In this document: piece by piece, positions 35,483-43,158 of the stretch
Layout of the letters: each line of letters begins with the position of its first letter
How positions within the stretch are numbered: the stretch's first letter is position 1
Source: a bacterium
Lineage (GTDB): Bacteria; Armatimonadota; UBA5829
Assembly (NCBI GenBank): GCA_021372295.1
Contig: JAJFUS010000002.1
Location: 1-43,867 of the forward strand
Length of the DNA: 43,867 nt
Direction of reading: 5' to 3'
Position numbers and translations under genes: made by a program
The notes under the pieces: generated by a model
Told to the model about the DNA's origin: nothing
The model's database searches: none
Seen by the model: only the letters and a program-made list of their open reading frames with translations

Positions 35483-36817
35483 CTACCTTCCCCCCGCCAC
35501 CAGCACGTCCTGAATCCGGACGGTAGGCATAACCGCGCCGGGTTCCTCGCGATAATCGCTGGAGATGGCGTCTATTTTCTTGAGCATATCGAGGAAGTTT
35601 CCACCCACCAATGAACTTGCCACTGGGTAAGCCAGTTCGCCGTTTTCGATCTTAAACCCGAAGTCCACTGACGACGATACGTCACCGGTCGAGCCATTCG
35701 GGCTGATTCCGCCCATATTGATATATAGTCCCTCTTGAGTGCTCTTGATAATCTCTTCGCTGGTCATGTTGCCGAGTCTGGGAATTACGTTTGACGAACT
35801 TGCCCCGCCGCCTCGCGAACCATGGCCGGTATTTGCGACCTTTGCCTTCCCTGCCGTATACGACCCATATATGTAACTCTTCAGCACACCGTTTTCCACA
35901 ATGGTGAGCGGCCTGCACGGGAAGCCCTCGGAGTCGTACGATCTCGAGCCAAGCCCGCGTGGAATGAGAGGCTCGTCGGTAATTGTGAGTATGTCCGACC
36001 CGATTCTCTCGCCCAGTCTTCCAGCCATAAACGACCTTCCGCGCTGCACACCTTCTGCGTCGGCGCATGAGACCACACTCTCAAAGACCGACCCGCTCGC
36101 AAGTGGCCCAAGAATTATGGGAATGCGTTTCGTTTCCATTTTACGCGCGCCCAGGAATTTAATCGCCTGAGCCGCGGCCTTTGCCCCAATGCCTTCGGGC
36201 TCAAAGTCCGAAAGCATTCGAGCGGAGTCGAAGTCGTAGAAGCTGCCTACGTCCTCGCCTCTTTTCACGACAACCATTGTGTATCCGCCCAAATATGAGC
36301 TGTTTGTGGCAAGGCTGACTCCGAGCGAGTTCACCAGTGCGGACGGGCCGAAGCACGCAGAGAACTTGCCACCAACAATCGCCTCAGGGTCGACCAGGCG
36401 CGCCCCGTCTATATTGGCAAGAGCATATCCTATGACCGCTTTAATGTCCAATTCTGCAAGCGCTGGGTCAAAAAGGCCGTCAATTTGGGGATAGCTTGCC
36501 GAGGGTTGAGGCAGAGAGATGAAATCGGGGTCAGGCTCCGCGAGTTTAGCCAGGCGCGCCGCGTTGGCGCCTGCTTCGGCGGCGGCATCAACGGTCATCA
36601 AATCGCTTGAAGACCAGCCGGTTCCGCCTTTATAGATCGCTCGCACGGATATACTGCCGCCCAGCTTCGCGTCAGCCGAGATTATCGAGCCGGACTCCAT
36701 TTCCACGCTTAGACTTTTGCCCGAAGATGCGCCTGCGTCCACAAAATCCGCGCCTGCCGCAATAGCAGCCTCGCATGCGGTTCTGCATAGTGTCTTAAGA
36801 GCGTCGGTGTCTATCAC
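35483..36817 (-). CDS. TldD/PmbA-family protein (PmbA/TldE-like)
   Basis: About 444 residues from GTG 36817. GGAGG abuts the ATG at 36823 with no spacing and fits the GTG two codons later, 6 bases on. In Escherichia coli TldD and TldE (PmbA) form a heterodimeric protease that processes microcin B17 and CcdA; TldE lacks the metal site. This protein has the family C-terminus (GSRGGGASSSNVIPRLGNMTSEEII, GLYINMGGISPNGSTGDVSSSVDFGFKIENGELAYPV) and no HExxxH-type motif, so it is PmbA-like. No TldD partner is in the window. It converges on the SIR2-TPR gene. Confidence 0.9.
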   Translation of the reverse strand: MIDTDALKTLCRTACEAAIAAGADFVDAGASSGKSLSVEMESGSIISADAKLGGSISVRAIYKGGTGWSSSDLMTVDAAAEAGANAARLAKLAEPDPDFISLPQPSASYPQIDGLFDPALAELDIKAVIGYALANIDGARLVDPEAIVGGKFSACFGPSALVNSLGVSLATNSSYLGGYTMVVVKRGEDVGSFYDFDSARMLSDFEPEGIGAKAAAQAIKFLGARKMETKRIPIILGPLASGSVFESVVSCADAEGVQRGRSFMAGRLGERIGSDILTITDEPLIPRGLGSRSYDSEGFPCRPLTIVENGVLKSYIYGSYTAGKAKVANTGHGSRGGGASSSNVIPRLGNMTSEEIIKSTQEGLYINMGGISPNGSTGDVSSSVDFGFKIENGELAYPVASSLVGGNFLDMLKKIDAISSDYREEPGAVMPTVRIQDVLVAGGR

Positions 36818-36845
36818 GTCCATCCTCCATCAGGTGTATTCCCGT

Positions 36846-36851
36846 ATTATA
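36846..36851 (-). promoter_or_regulatory. Possible -10 box of the PmbA-like gene
   Basis: On the minus strand a perfect TATAAT lies at 36851-36846 with a predicted start about 16-20 bases before the gene. No good -35 hexamer is found at 16-18 bp, so support is weak. Confidence 0.35.
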
Positions 36852-36911
36852 GTTTACTTTGTGGGGTTGACTTTCCTGCGGGACAATAGAAAATGAGACG
36901 TGTTGTGCTGT

Positions 36912-37331
36912 TTACAGCCCCTGGGCGTTCACGACTGTGGTTCTCGTTCGCTTGAGCATTCTCACGACCGCGACGTCGCGCTCCCAGGTGAGATTCACTT
37001 CGTCCATCAACTGGCGCATCAGATACAGTCCAAGCCCGCCTTCTCTGGTGAGATCGGGCTGATTGGGGACTGCGGGTGAGCAGCAGTCGGAAGAGTGGTT
37101 GTTACGGATTTCGACGGTCAGACTTTCTGACGTCATAATACACTTGATTTCGACGTTTGGGCAGTCTTCCGTGGGGCAGCCGTATTTGACCGCGTTGGTG
37201 CATGCTTCACCAACTGCGAGCTTGAGGTCCTCGATCTGGCCGGCGTCAAAACGCATTCGCCGCGCAACGCCTTCCACTGCGCGGCGGACAATGGCCACAT
37301 ATTCAGGAGAACTGGGTATCTCCAATTGCAT
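36912..37331 (-). CDS. RsbW-like serine kinase / anti-sigma factor
   Basis: 139 residues from ATG 37331, with AAGGCG upstream; a longer frame begins with TTG 37364 and has no ribosome binding site. It has the HATPase_c_2 fold of RsbW and SpoIIAB. The N box (GEACTNAVKYG) and G box (GGLGLYLMRQLMDEV) are visible, with a final VVRMLKR strand. RsbW-type kinases phosphorylate anti-anti-sigma proteins and restrain sigma-B-like factors. No partner antagonist or sigma factor gene is adjacent, so its partner is unknown. Confidence 0.88.
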   Translation of the reverse strand: MQLEIPSSPEYVAIVRRAVEGVARRMRFDAGQIEDLKLAVGEACTNAVKYGCPTEDCPNVEIKCIMTSESLTVEIRNNHSSDCCSPAVPNQPDLTREGGLGLYLMRQLMDEVNLTWERDVAVVRMLKRTRTTVVNAQGL

Positions 37332-37445
37332 TACTTCGCCTTGTCGCAACCCTGATGCCTCCAAGTAATAATTCAGTCATCGGTTATCTGCGAGCTATGA
37401 AGCTAATTTGATTATCGGGAGTTGGCTTGAAGGATTGTAGGTTCT

Positions 37446-39245
37446 TCATCTGACCTCATATAAAGTCGCGTTTGCCGGATATACCTCTTCAAGGAGGCCT
37501 TCGTCGATTGCTCCATAAACTGCCTGGGTGCCTTTGCCTCGTTTTGGGTAGAATCGGAAATTGACTAAAACATGTGTCACTCTGCGGCTTTTGAGATAGC
37601 TGACAAACTTCTCCGGCGAGTCGAAAGTGCGAGTAAACTCCGTATTGTGGCCGGGATCGGCCCAGACATAGTCGCGGTCGATGTAAAATCCGCGCGTATC
37701 GCCAAAGAGCGCAATTCTTGTGTTTTTTTGCAGATTGTTGTTGATCCATTGATCGGATTGATATACGTCCAGCGCGCGGGCCAGATAATCGTCGCGGCTT
37801 TCTTGTCCAAAAACTACCGGAACTGTGCTTATAATAGCCGGGATGAGCGTCAAAACGCCGAAAAGAGCCGTTCCGACAAACACAACCCACAGCGCATAAC
37901 GCACCATTCGCAGTTGATAGCCCAAGACGGCGACCAGTGCCGCCAGAATTGCGAACCCGCTTACCAGATACCGGCTCTGGTGAGTAAGCATGAACCAGCT
38001 CACCAGCATCGCCAGGAAGAACAATGCCAGACCGACGAGCTTGCGCGACCGGTATTTTGAAAAGATCAATATCGGCACTGCGATGAATAGGATCGGGCCG
38101 ACATACAGGCCGGGAATGTCATAAAAGCGCTCAGAATGCATTGTCAAGTTATATGGCAGCATCAAAAACGCTTTCAGATTGTGACCCATGCCGAAAAGCG
38201 ACTGCTGCGTTGCGTATTGCCGCGCCAGATCGGCTGTCCAGTTTCTTCCGCCAAATATCGAGTAGAAGAACGGATAAACGGGGTTGCCGGTGTAAATGAT
38301 CGATTTGATATACCACGGCGAGCACACCGCGAGCGCGATTCCGGCAAACATCAGCCCACGTTTCCACTGGAACACGCGATTCTTGGAAAAAAGCCGGTCG
38401 ATGACCAGCCACGTCAGGATTAGCCCGACAACTACGAGCCCCGTCATTTTGGTGGATGCGGCAAAGCCCGCAGCCATCGCGCTGCCGATCAGATACGGGC
38501 GCTCGGCCTTGTCAAAATAGCATAGCAGCAGATAGACGGCCAGAACCGTGTAAAGGGCCGTCGCGAGGTCGATATAAGCGGTCGTGGCGAGCCACAATAC
38601 TAGCGGCATTCCTGCAAAAGCGACCGCCGAGAGCGGCGCGGCCTCGGGATCGAAATGACGCTTCACCAGCATCATGACGCACGCGACCAGCATCACTCCC
38701 ATCCAATAATTTATCAGTTTGGCCGCAACCGGGTCATTCAGCGCCAATCCGGGGATATAAAGCATCTCTACCAGCATAGGAAAGTTGGAGTGAGACGTAA
38801 AGTCAATGCGATATATGCCGCCGCGCTCAATCCACAGTTTCGGAACGGCGAGGTGATAAGCCAGGGAGTCCCAGTCAGACATTGAAGGGGGCGCGAGCGC
38901 GGGTATGAGCGCGGCAGTTGCAAGGATCACAAGCAGGATAGACGCGAAACCGACTCTGCGGCGGCTTCGAGTGGTTTGCTTTCCGCCTGACTTATGTCCG
39001 CGTATCAGCCCAATTATATAGATCAGGGCAAAAATCGCGACTAACGGAACCACAATCACGATAAGCTGCGCGGCGGCAGCGGCGAATATAACCAGCGACA
39101 AGACTCCCAATCCAAGCGCCGTGTCGATCAAGAGGCCATCAGCGCGGGAAGCGTCCGTGCGCCAGAGTCTTCGGCAGATCGTGCCGACTCCCGCGCCCGC
39201 TGTAAGCACCATTATCGAGATCAGCATGGAGTAGAGACTTAACAT
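37446..39245 (-). CDS. GT39/ArnT-like membrane glycosyltransferase
   Basis: A 599-residue polytopic inner membrane protein with about 12 hydrophobic segments. The first large loop holds the DWDSLAYH acidic motif typical of GT-C glycosyltransferases that use a polyprenyl-phosphate sugar donor, followed by a long membrane domain and a C-terminal soluble domain (about 490-599). Such proteins add sugars to lipid A, lipids or proteins on the periplasmic face. It begins 8 bases after the metallophosphatase stop and is the last gene of the KDO operon, so a role in lipopolysaccharide modification is plausible but inferred. No clear ribosome binding site is visible before ATG 39245. Confidence 0.8.
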   Translation of the reverse strand: MLSLYSMLISIMVLTAGAGVGTICRRLWRTDASRADGLLIDTALGLGVLSLVIFAAAAAQLIVIVVPLVAIFALIYIIGLIRGHKSGGKQTTRSRRRVGFASILLVILATAALIPALAPPSMSDWDSLAYHLAVPKLWIERGGIYRIDFTSHSNFPMLVEMLYIPGLALNDPVAAKLINYWMGVMLVACVMMLVKRHFDPEAAPLSAVAFAGMPLVLWLATTAYIDLATALYTVLAVYLLLCYFDKAERPYLIGSAMAAGFAASTKMTGLVVVGLILTWLVIDRLFSKNRVFQWKRGLMFAGIALAVCSPWYIKSIIYTGNPVYPFFYSIFGGRNWTADLARQYATQQSLFGMGHNLKAFLMLPYNLTMHSERFYDIPGLYVGPILFIAVPILIFSKYRSRKLVGLALFFLAMLVSWFMLTHQSRYLVSGFAILAALVAVLGYQLRMVRYALWVVFVGTALFGVLTLIPAIISTVPVVFGQESRDDYLARALDVYQSDQWINNNLQKNTRIALFGDTRGFYIDRDYVWADPGHNTEFTRTFDSPEKFVSYLKSRRVTHVLVNFRFYPKRGKGTQAVYGAIDEGLLEEVYPANATLYEVR

Positions 39246-39253
39246 ATCTATAT

Positions 39254-39991
39254 TTACGCTTTAGCCAACGGTATAAGTTCATTCGAGACGCCGGTTATCC
39301 CGCCTGAATCAAAATCAATGTCCACCCTGCCGACGGACTGGGCGTAATACCCATGATGGAGTATCCGGGTCCGCCCGAGCGTCTCATCTGCGACAATGTG
39401 CGTGTGGCCGCCCAGTATGATATCGATGCCGGGGACTTTTTCGGAAAGCTCGCGGTCGCAATTGATGCCGGTGTGAGTTAGAGCAATCACAATATCGGTC
39501 TGACTTCGCAGAGCCTGGACGATTTCGGCGGCGGCGGCAATCGGCTGATCGAAGTAGTAATCCGATACTCTCTTTACGAACATCTTCTCGGTAATGCATG
39601 GAACAGTGAGTCCGATTACGGCCAATCTGACCCCGCTTCGCTCGAAAATGGCGTGAGATATGACAGGGTTGGCGCGATCTTTGTCCGATGCACGCAGGTT
39701 TGCGCTCAAAATAGGAAAGTTCGCCCGAGAGATTTTGGAATCGACCCCGGCGCCCAGGAAGTGAAACTCGCGGTTGCCCATGCACATAGCGTCGTATGGA
39801 ACCGAGTTCATAAAGTCGAGCGCGGGTTCGCCGCCGGGGATCCAGTATATATTTCCCGCCCGGATCGCGTCTCCTGAATCCAGCAGGATATTTTCGGAGT
39901 TCGCAGCCTTAAGATCATGCAAACGCGAGGCGAATTCGGGCGTGAGCCGGTTGTGCATATCCGACGTGTGAAAGATAGTGATGCGCGCCAT
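39254..39991 (-). CDS. 5'-nucleotidase-like metallophosphatase, catalytic domain only
   Basis: A 245-residue calcineurin-like metallophosphoesterase related to the N-terminal half of UshA-type 5'-nucleotidases. Metal motifs are HTSDMH, DSGDAI, GNRE, LTHTG and GGHTH. The usual GNHE is GNRE: the His that in UshA assists catalysis is replaced by Arg. No signal peptide is visible, so it should be cytoplasmic, and the usual C-terminal substrate-binding domain is absent. The ATG overlaps the kdsC stop by one base (TGATG), so it is coupled to the KDO genes. The substrate is unknown. Confidence 0.85.
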   Translation of the reverse strand: MARITIFHTSDMHNRLTPEFASRLHDLKAANSENILLDSGDAIRAGNIYWIPGGEPALDFMNSVPYDAMCMGNREFHFLGAGVDSKISRANFPILSANLRASDKDRANPVISHAIFERSGVRLAVIGLTVPCITEKMFVKRVSDYYFDQPIAAAAEIVQALRSQTDIVIALTHTGINCDRELSEKVPGIDIILGGHTHIVADETLGRTRILHHGYYAQSVGRVDIDFDSGGITGVSNELIPLAKA

Positions 39992-40554
39992 CAGGCGACC
40001 GCCTCCGGCCCTTTCTTTTTTTCTTCCTCTACCGCCAACTCTTCGATGAAACTTTGCACGGCGTCATCCCACGTGCCCTGGGCCTTGAGTATGGTCTCAA
40101 TGGCCTCGCGGACGGCTCCCCTGCCTCCGGCAAGCCGCGTGATTGCGTCGGCTCGTGATCTAACCTCCTCGACGGCATTTGCCACCGCGAATGAAAACCC
40201 CGCGTGATCGAACGCGGGGAGGTCGTTAATGTCGTCGCCGATATAGGCTATCTCCTCGCGATCAAGATTGTAGCGCCGAGCGATCTCAATAAGAGCCTTG
40301 GATTTGAACCGCGCACCCTGGTATACGTCTTTGACGCCGAGAGTGGCGGCGCGCCTGGAGACCGACTCCGACACGTTCCCAGTTACCCATGCAATGCGCA
40401 AGCCGAAATTCGCGGCGAGGCGAATCCCGAGGCCGTCGTAGACGTTAAACGATTTGACCTGCTCATTGCCGTAAAAGATCATTGCGCCGTCGGTGAGAGT
40501 GCCGTCGATGTCCATTGCTAGGAGCTTGATTTTAGAAAGGCGCGGATCGGTCAT
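39991..40554 (-). CDS. kdsC: 3-deoxy-D-manno-octulosonate 8-phosphate phosphatase (KdsC)
   Basis: A 187-residue HAD-family phosphatase without a cap domain. It removes phosphate from KDO 8-phosphate in the synthesis of the inner core of lipopolysaccharide. HAD motif I is MDIDGTLTDG (catalytic Asp pair), motif II is the T in WVTGNVS, motif III the K of FKSKA, and motif IV is YIGDDINDLPAF. The FYGNEQVKSFNVYDGLGI segment is typical of KdsC. It overlaps kdsD by four bases (ATGA). Confidence 0.93.
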   Translation of the reverse strand: MTDPRLSKIKLLAMDIDGTLTDGAMIFYGNEQVKSFNVYDGLGIRLAANFGLRIAWVTGNVSESVSRRAATLGVKDVYQGARFKSKALIEIARRYNLDREEIAYIGDDINDLPAFDHAGFSFAVANAVEEVRSRADAITRLAGGRGAVREAIETILKAQGTWDDAVQSFIEELAVEEEKKKGPEAVA

Positions 40555-41549
40555 ACTATCCCCGCCGCGACCAGGTCTTTGAGCATCAGCATCCCCACCG
40601 GCCTGCCGTCCTCAATCACCGGCATCTCGCCGATTTGCCTGGGCGGTCCTTCCATCAATCGAAGTCCCTCGGTTGCCAGCTTGTCCGGGCTGATTGTCCT
40701 CGGATTTACACTCATTACATCTGAAGCGATCTTGCTGAGAGCCGTTTCGTCGGCGAGAAGCACTCGGCGGACGTCACCATCGGTGATTATCCCGGCGAGT
40801 TTGCCCTTGTCATCGACGACCAGTGCGGCTCCCGCACCCGCCTTTGTGATGGCGAAAAGCACATCTCTGAGCGTAATGTTTCGCTCAACGATGGCGACCG
40901 CACTTTCAGTGCGCATAACATCGCCTACGCGCAAAAGCAGCTTTCGGCCCAGCGCACCGCCTGGGTGGAATAGAGCGAAGTCCTCGCGGGTGAATCGTCT
41001 GGCTTCCATTACCGCAAGAGCGAGAGCATCGCCCATCGCGAGTTGGACGGCTGTGCTGGTGGTTGGAGCAAGCCCGAGCGGGCACGCTTCACTCTCTACA
41101 CTGGTGTCCAGGACAACCGTGGCGTAAGAACCGAGCGACGAGTCAGCTCTGCCGACCATCGCGATCATTTTTGCTCCGATTCGAGCGATGGCGGGCAGGA
41201 TATTTACAATCTCCTGCGACTCGCCGCTGTTAGACATTCCCAGAACGACATCATCGGCTGTGACCATGCCCAGGTCGCCGTGAATTCCCTCGGCTGGGTG
41301 CAAAAAAAGCGACGCCGTGCCAGTGCTGGAAAACGTTCCGGCCAGTTTGCGGCCTATCGCGCCGGACTTGCCCATTCCCGTCACGACCAGCCTGCCGCGG
41401 CATTTTAGTATGAGATCGACTGCTTCGGCAAAGCTCGAGTCCAGTCTGTCGCAGAGCTTGAGTATAGCCTCGCCTTCGCTTCGCAGCGTGGCGGCGGCGC
41501 GGGCTATGGCTTTTTTACTATCTTGTTCGTCAAAAACTTGTGGGTTCAT
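40551..41549 (-). CDS. kdsD: D-arabinose 5-phosphate isomerase (KdsD)
   Basis: A 332-residue protein with GAGGAG before ATG 41549. It converts ribulose 5-phosphate to arabinose 5-phosphate, the first step of KDO synthesis. The SIS domain (about 35-185) has VVTGMGKSGAIGRKLAGTFSSTGT, HPAEGIHGDLGM and SNSGESQE, with the conserved His/Lys/Glu of the family. Two CBS domains (about 205-325) follow (RVGDVMRT, GIITDGDVRR). It is followed by kdsC with overlapping stop and start codons. Confidence 0.95.
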   Translation of the reverse strand: MNPQVFDEQDSKKAIARAAATLRSEGEAILKLCDRLDSSFAEAVDLILKCRGRLVVTGMGKSGAIGRKLAGTFSSTGTASLFLHPAEGIHGDLGMVTADDVVLGMSNSGESQEIVNILPAIARIGAKMIAMVGRADSSLGSYATVVLDTSVESEACPLGLAPTTSTAVQLAMGDALALAVMEARRFTREDFALFHPGGALGRKLLLRVGDVMRTESAVAIVERNITLRDVLFAITKAGAGAALVVDDKGKLAGIITDGDVRRVLLADETALSKIASDVMSVNPRTISPDKLATEGLRLMEGPPRQIGEMPVIEDGRPVGMLMLKDLVAAGIV

Positions 41550-41569
41550 ACTTTCTCCTCGGAAAACAT

Positions 41570-41621
41570 CTGAGAGCCGAGAGCGGAAAGCTAAGAGTCC
41601 AGACTCATGAGCGCTCAGTCA
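41570..41621. repeat. 52-bp dispersed repeat, copy B (upstream of kdsD)
   Basis: Second copy of the 52-bp element, matching copy A (29375-29426) at 40 of 52 positions without gaps. It carries the same 14-nt-spaced AGCCGAGAG / AGCTAAGAG pair and the CTGAGAGC and CTCAGTCA ends. The variable centre here forms the palindrome TGAGCGCTCA. It lies in the 142-bp gap between the DUF3084 gene and kdsD, 21 bases before the kdsD start. Confidence 0.75.
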
Positions 41622-41691
41622 GCAAAAAACACACTGCGACTACCCACTTCTTGTGGAAGAGGAGGGTGAGGGCGCGGCGCATTGATCATTT

Positions 41692-43143
41692 TTATTCCGC
41701 TTTTGTTACATTAAAGCGCATGTTGTCCATGTTCATAGGGCCAGTGGCGAATATATCGGACGATGCGAAGGCGTCAAGCTTCACGGTGGAGTTCATAGTC
41801 TTGATCCTGTCTACAACTTCCATTAGCCCCTCCACTTGGGCGGCGGGGTCGACACCAGCGGTTACGCGCGGGTCGGGGTTCGAGACAGGTATGATACCTG
41901 CGCGCAAGGCCGCCTGGCTGACGTCCGTCTGCAGGAAATTGATTACAGACAGCAAGATCCGGCCTTCAGACTTGCGCCCATCAATCTTGGCGCGAGCAAT
42001 GAGCTTGTCTTTTGGATAGACCAGGTTATTCAGATAGAGGCGCAGTTCCACCTGCACCTGCTCGCCCGCAACAGTATTGTTTGCGCAGACAACTTGAACC
42101 AAAGTGTCGGAATCCTGAAGCCTGCTGCTCGCAATTGTGTTCATAGCCATCTCTATACATTCGCGCTCTCCAGCGTAGCTTTTAGAGTCTATGAGATATA
42201 TGACATGAACCGCCCGCTGGTTTTCTCCGATCTTCGCCCCTTCGTTTTCGGCCTTAGTGCTTGCTGTGTCTAGAATGGAAAACAAATCACCTTTGATTGC
42301 AAACAGCGACTGCCTGGGCGAGATAACGCCTCTGCAGAGTTCGTCGTCCTGCCGGAAAATAAGTTCGCGGCTTCTGAGAGCGGAACTCTCCTTCTCAAAT
42401 GTCAAACTGCGCTTACCGAGCTCCACAAGGCTCTTCCGCTGCTCCTCTATCGCCGCTTGCTTTTGTTTGAGAGCCACATTGGCGGCGGCGAGTTCAGCCC
42501 CGGTCTGCGCAAGCTGCTCGTTTGTCTGAGTGAGTTGCGCTCCGATTGTCGCAAGTTGGGCCCGAGCATTCATCAAATCGGACTTTTTGCGTTTGAGGTC
42601 ATTGTTGGCCCCTCTCAGACACTGCTGAACGCTCTTCAACTCCATTGCTTTGACGGCAAGTTCATGCTCGGCGGCGCTGCTGCGTATGCGAAGGGCGTCC
42701 AGTTCCAGTTTGCGCTTGGAGATCTCACGTTTCAGCTTCGCGACGACCGCCACTGCCGCGTTTCTGGCGTTTACTGCGTCGCTGGCGGCCTTACGTGCTT
42801 TGATCTCGTCCTTATGGAGTCTTGCGGCTTCTATTTCAAGGTGCTTGCTGCGTTCCAGCAGAGCCTTGTTGCGGGTTGCCAGTTCCCTGCTTTCAGAGGT
42901 CACTTTTTCCCATTGCGTGAACGCTTCCCGAAACCCCGCATTCACTGAGAGCATCGCCGCAAGTACCAGCGCCGAGATAACCATACCCGTGATAGTGGTG
43001 ACGACAATCGCCGTGTAGCGAGGACGCAGACGAAGCACACTCAGGCGTTTTTTGCCCATCTTGCGGCCCAAAAGGTCGCCGAAATAGGCAATAAAGCCGG
43101 ACACCATTACCAGGATTATTACGAATAGTATTGAGTATCTCAT
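41692..43143 (-). CDS. DUF3084 membrane protein with long coiled coil
   Basis: A 483-residue protein. Two transmembrane helices lie at the N-terminus (about 5-24 and 45-68, with the basic RKMGKKRLSVLRLRPRYTA loop between). A long coiled coil (about 78-262, Ala/Lys/Glu-rich) follows, then a globular C-terminal part (about 262-483, with VHVIYLIDSKSYAGER and VQVELRLYLNNLVYPKDKLIARAKI). This is the layout of DUF3084 proteins, known mainly from cyanobacteria and some related phyla and without a known function. It follows the LptF/G-like gene by 15 bases, which suggests an envelope or lipopolysaccharide-export link. Confidence 0.85.
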   Translation of the reverse strand: MRYSILFVIILVMVSGFIAYFGDLLGRKMGKKRLSVLRLRPRYTAIVVTTITGMVISALVLAAMLSVNAGFREAFTQWEKVTSESRELATRNKALLERSKHLEIEAARLHKDEIKARKAASDAVNARNAAVAVVAKLKREISKRKLELDALRIRSSAAEHELAVKAMELKSVQQCLRGANNDLKRKKSDLMNARAQLATIGAQLTQTNEQLAQTGAELAAANVALKQKQAAIEEQRKSLVELGKRSLTFEKESSALRSRELIFRQDDELCRGVISPRQSLFAIKGDLFSILDTASTKAENEGAKIGENQRAVHVIYLIDSKSYAGERECIEMAMNTIASSRLQDSDTLVQVVCANNTVAGEQVQVELRLYLNNLVYPKDKLIARAKIDGRKSEGRILLSVINFLQTDVSQAALRAGIIPVSNPDPRVTAGVDPAAQVEGLMEVVDRIKTMNSTVKLDAFASSDIFATGPMNMDNMRFNVTKAE

Positions 43144-43158
43144 ATATTCCTAATCGGT

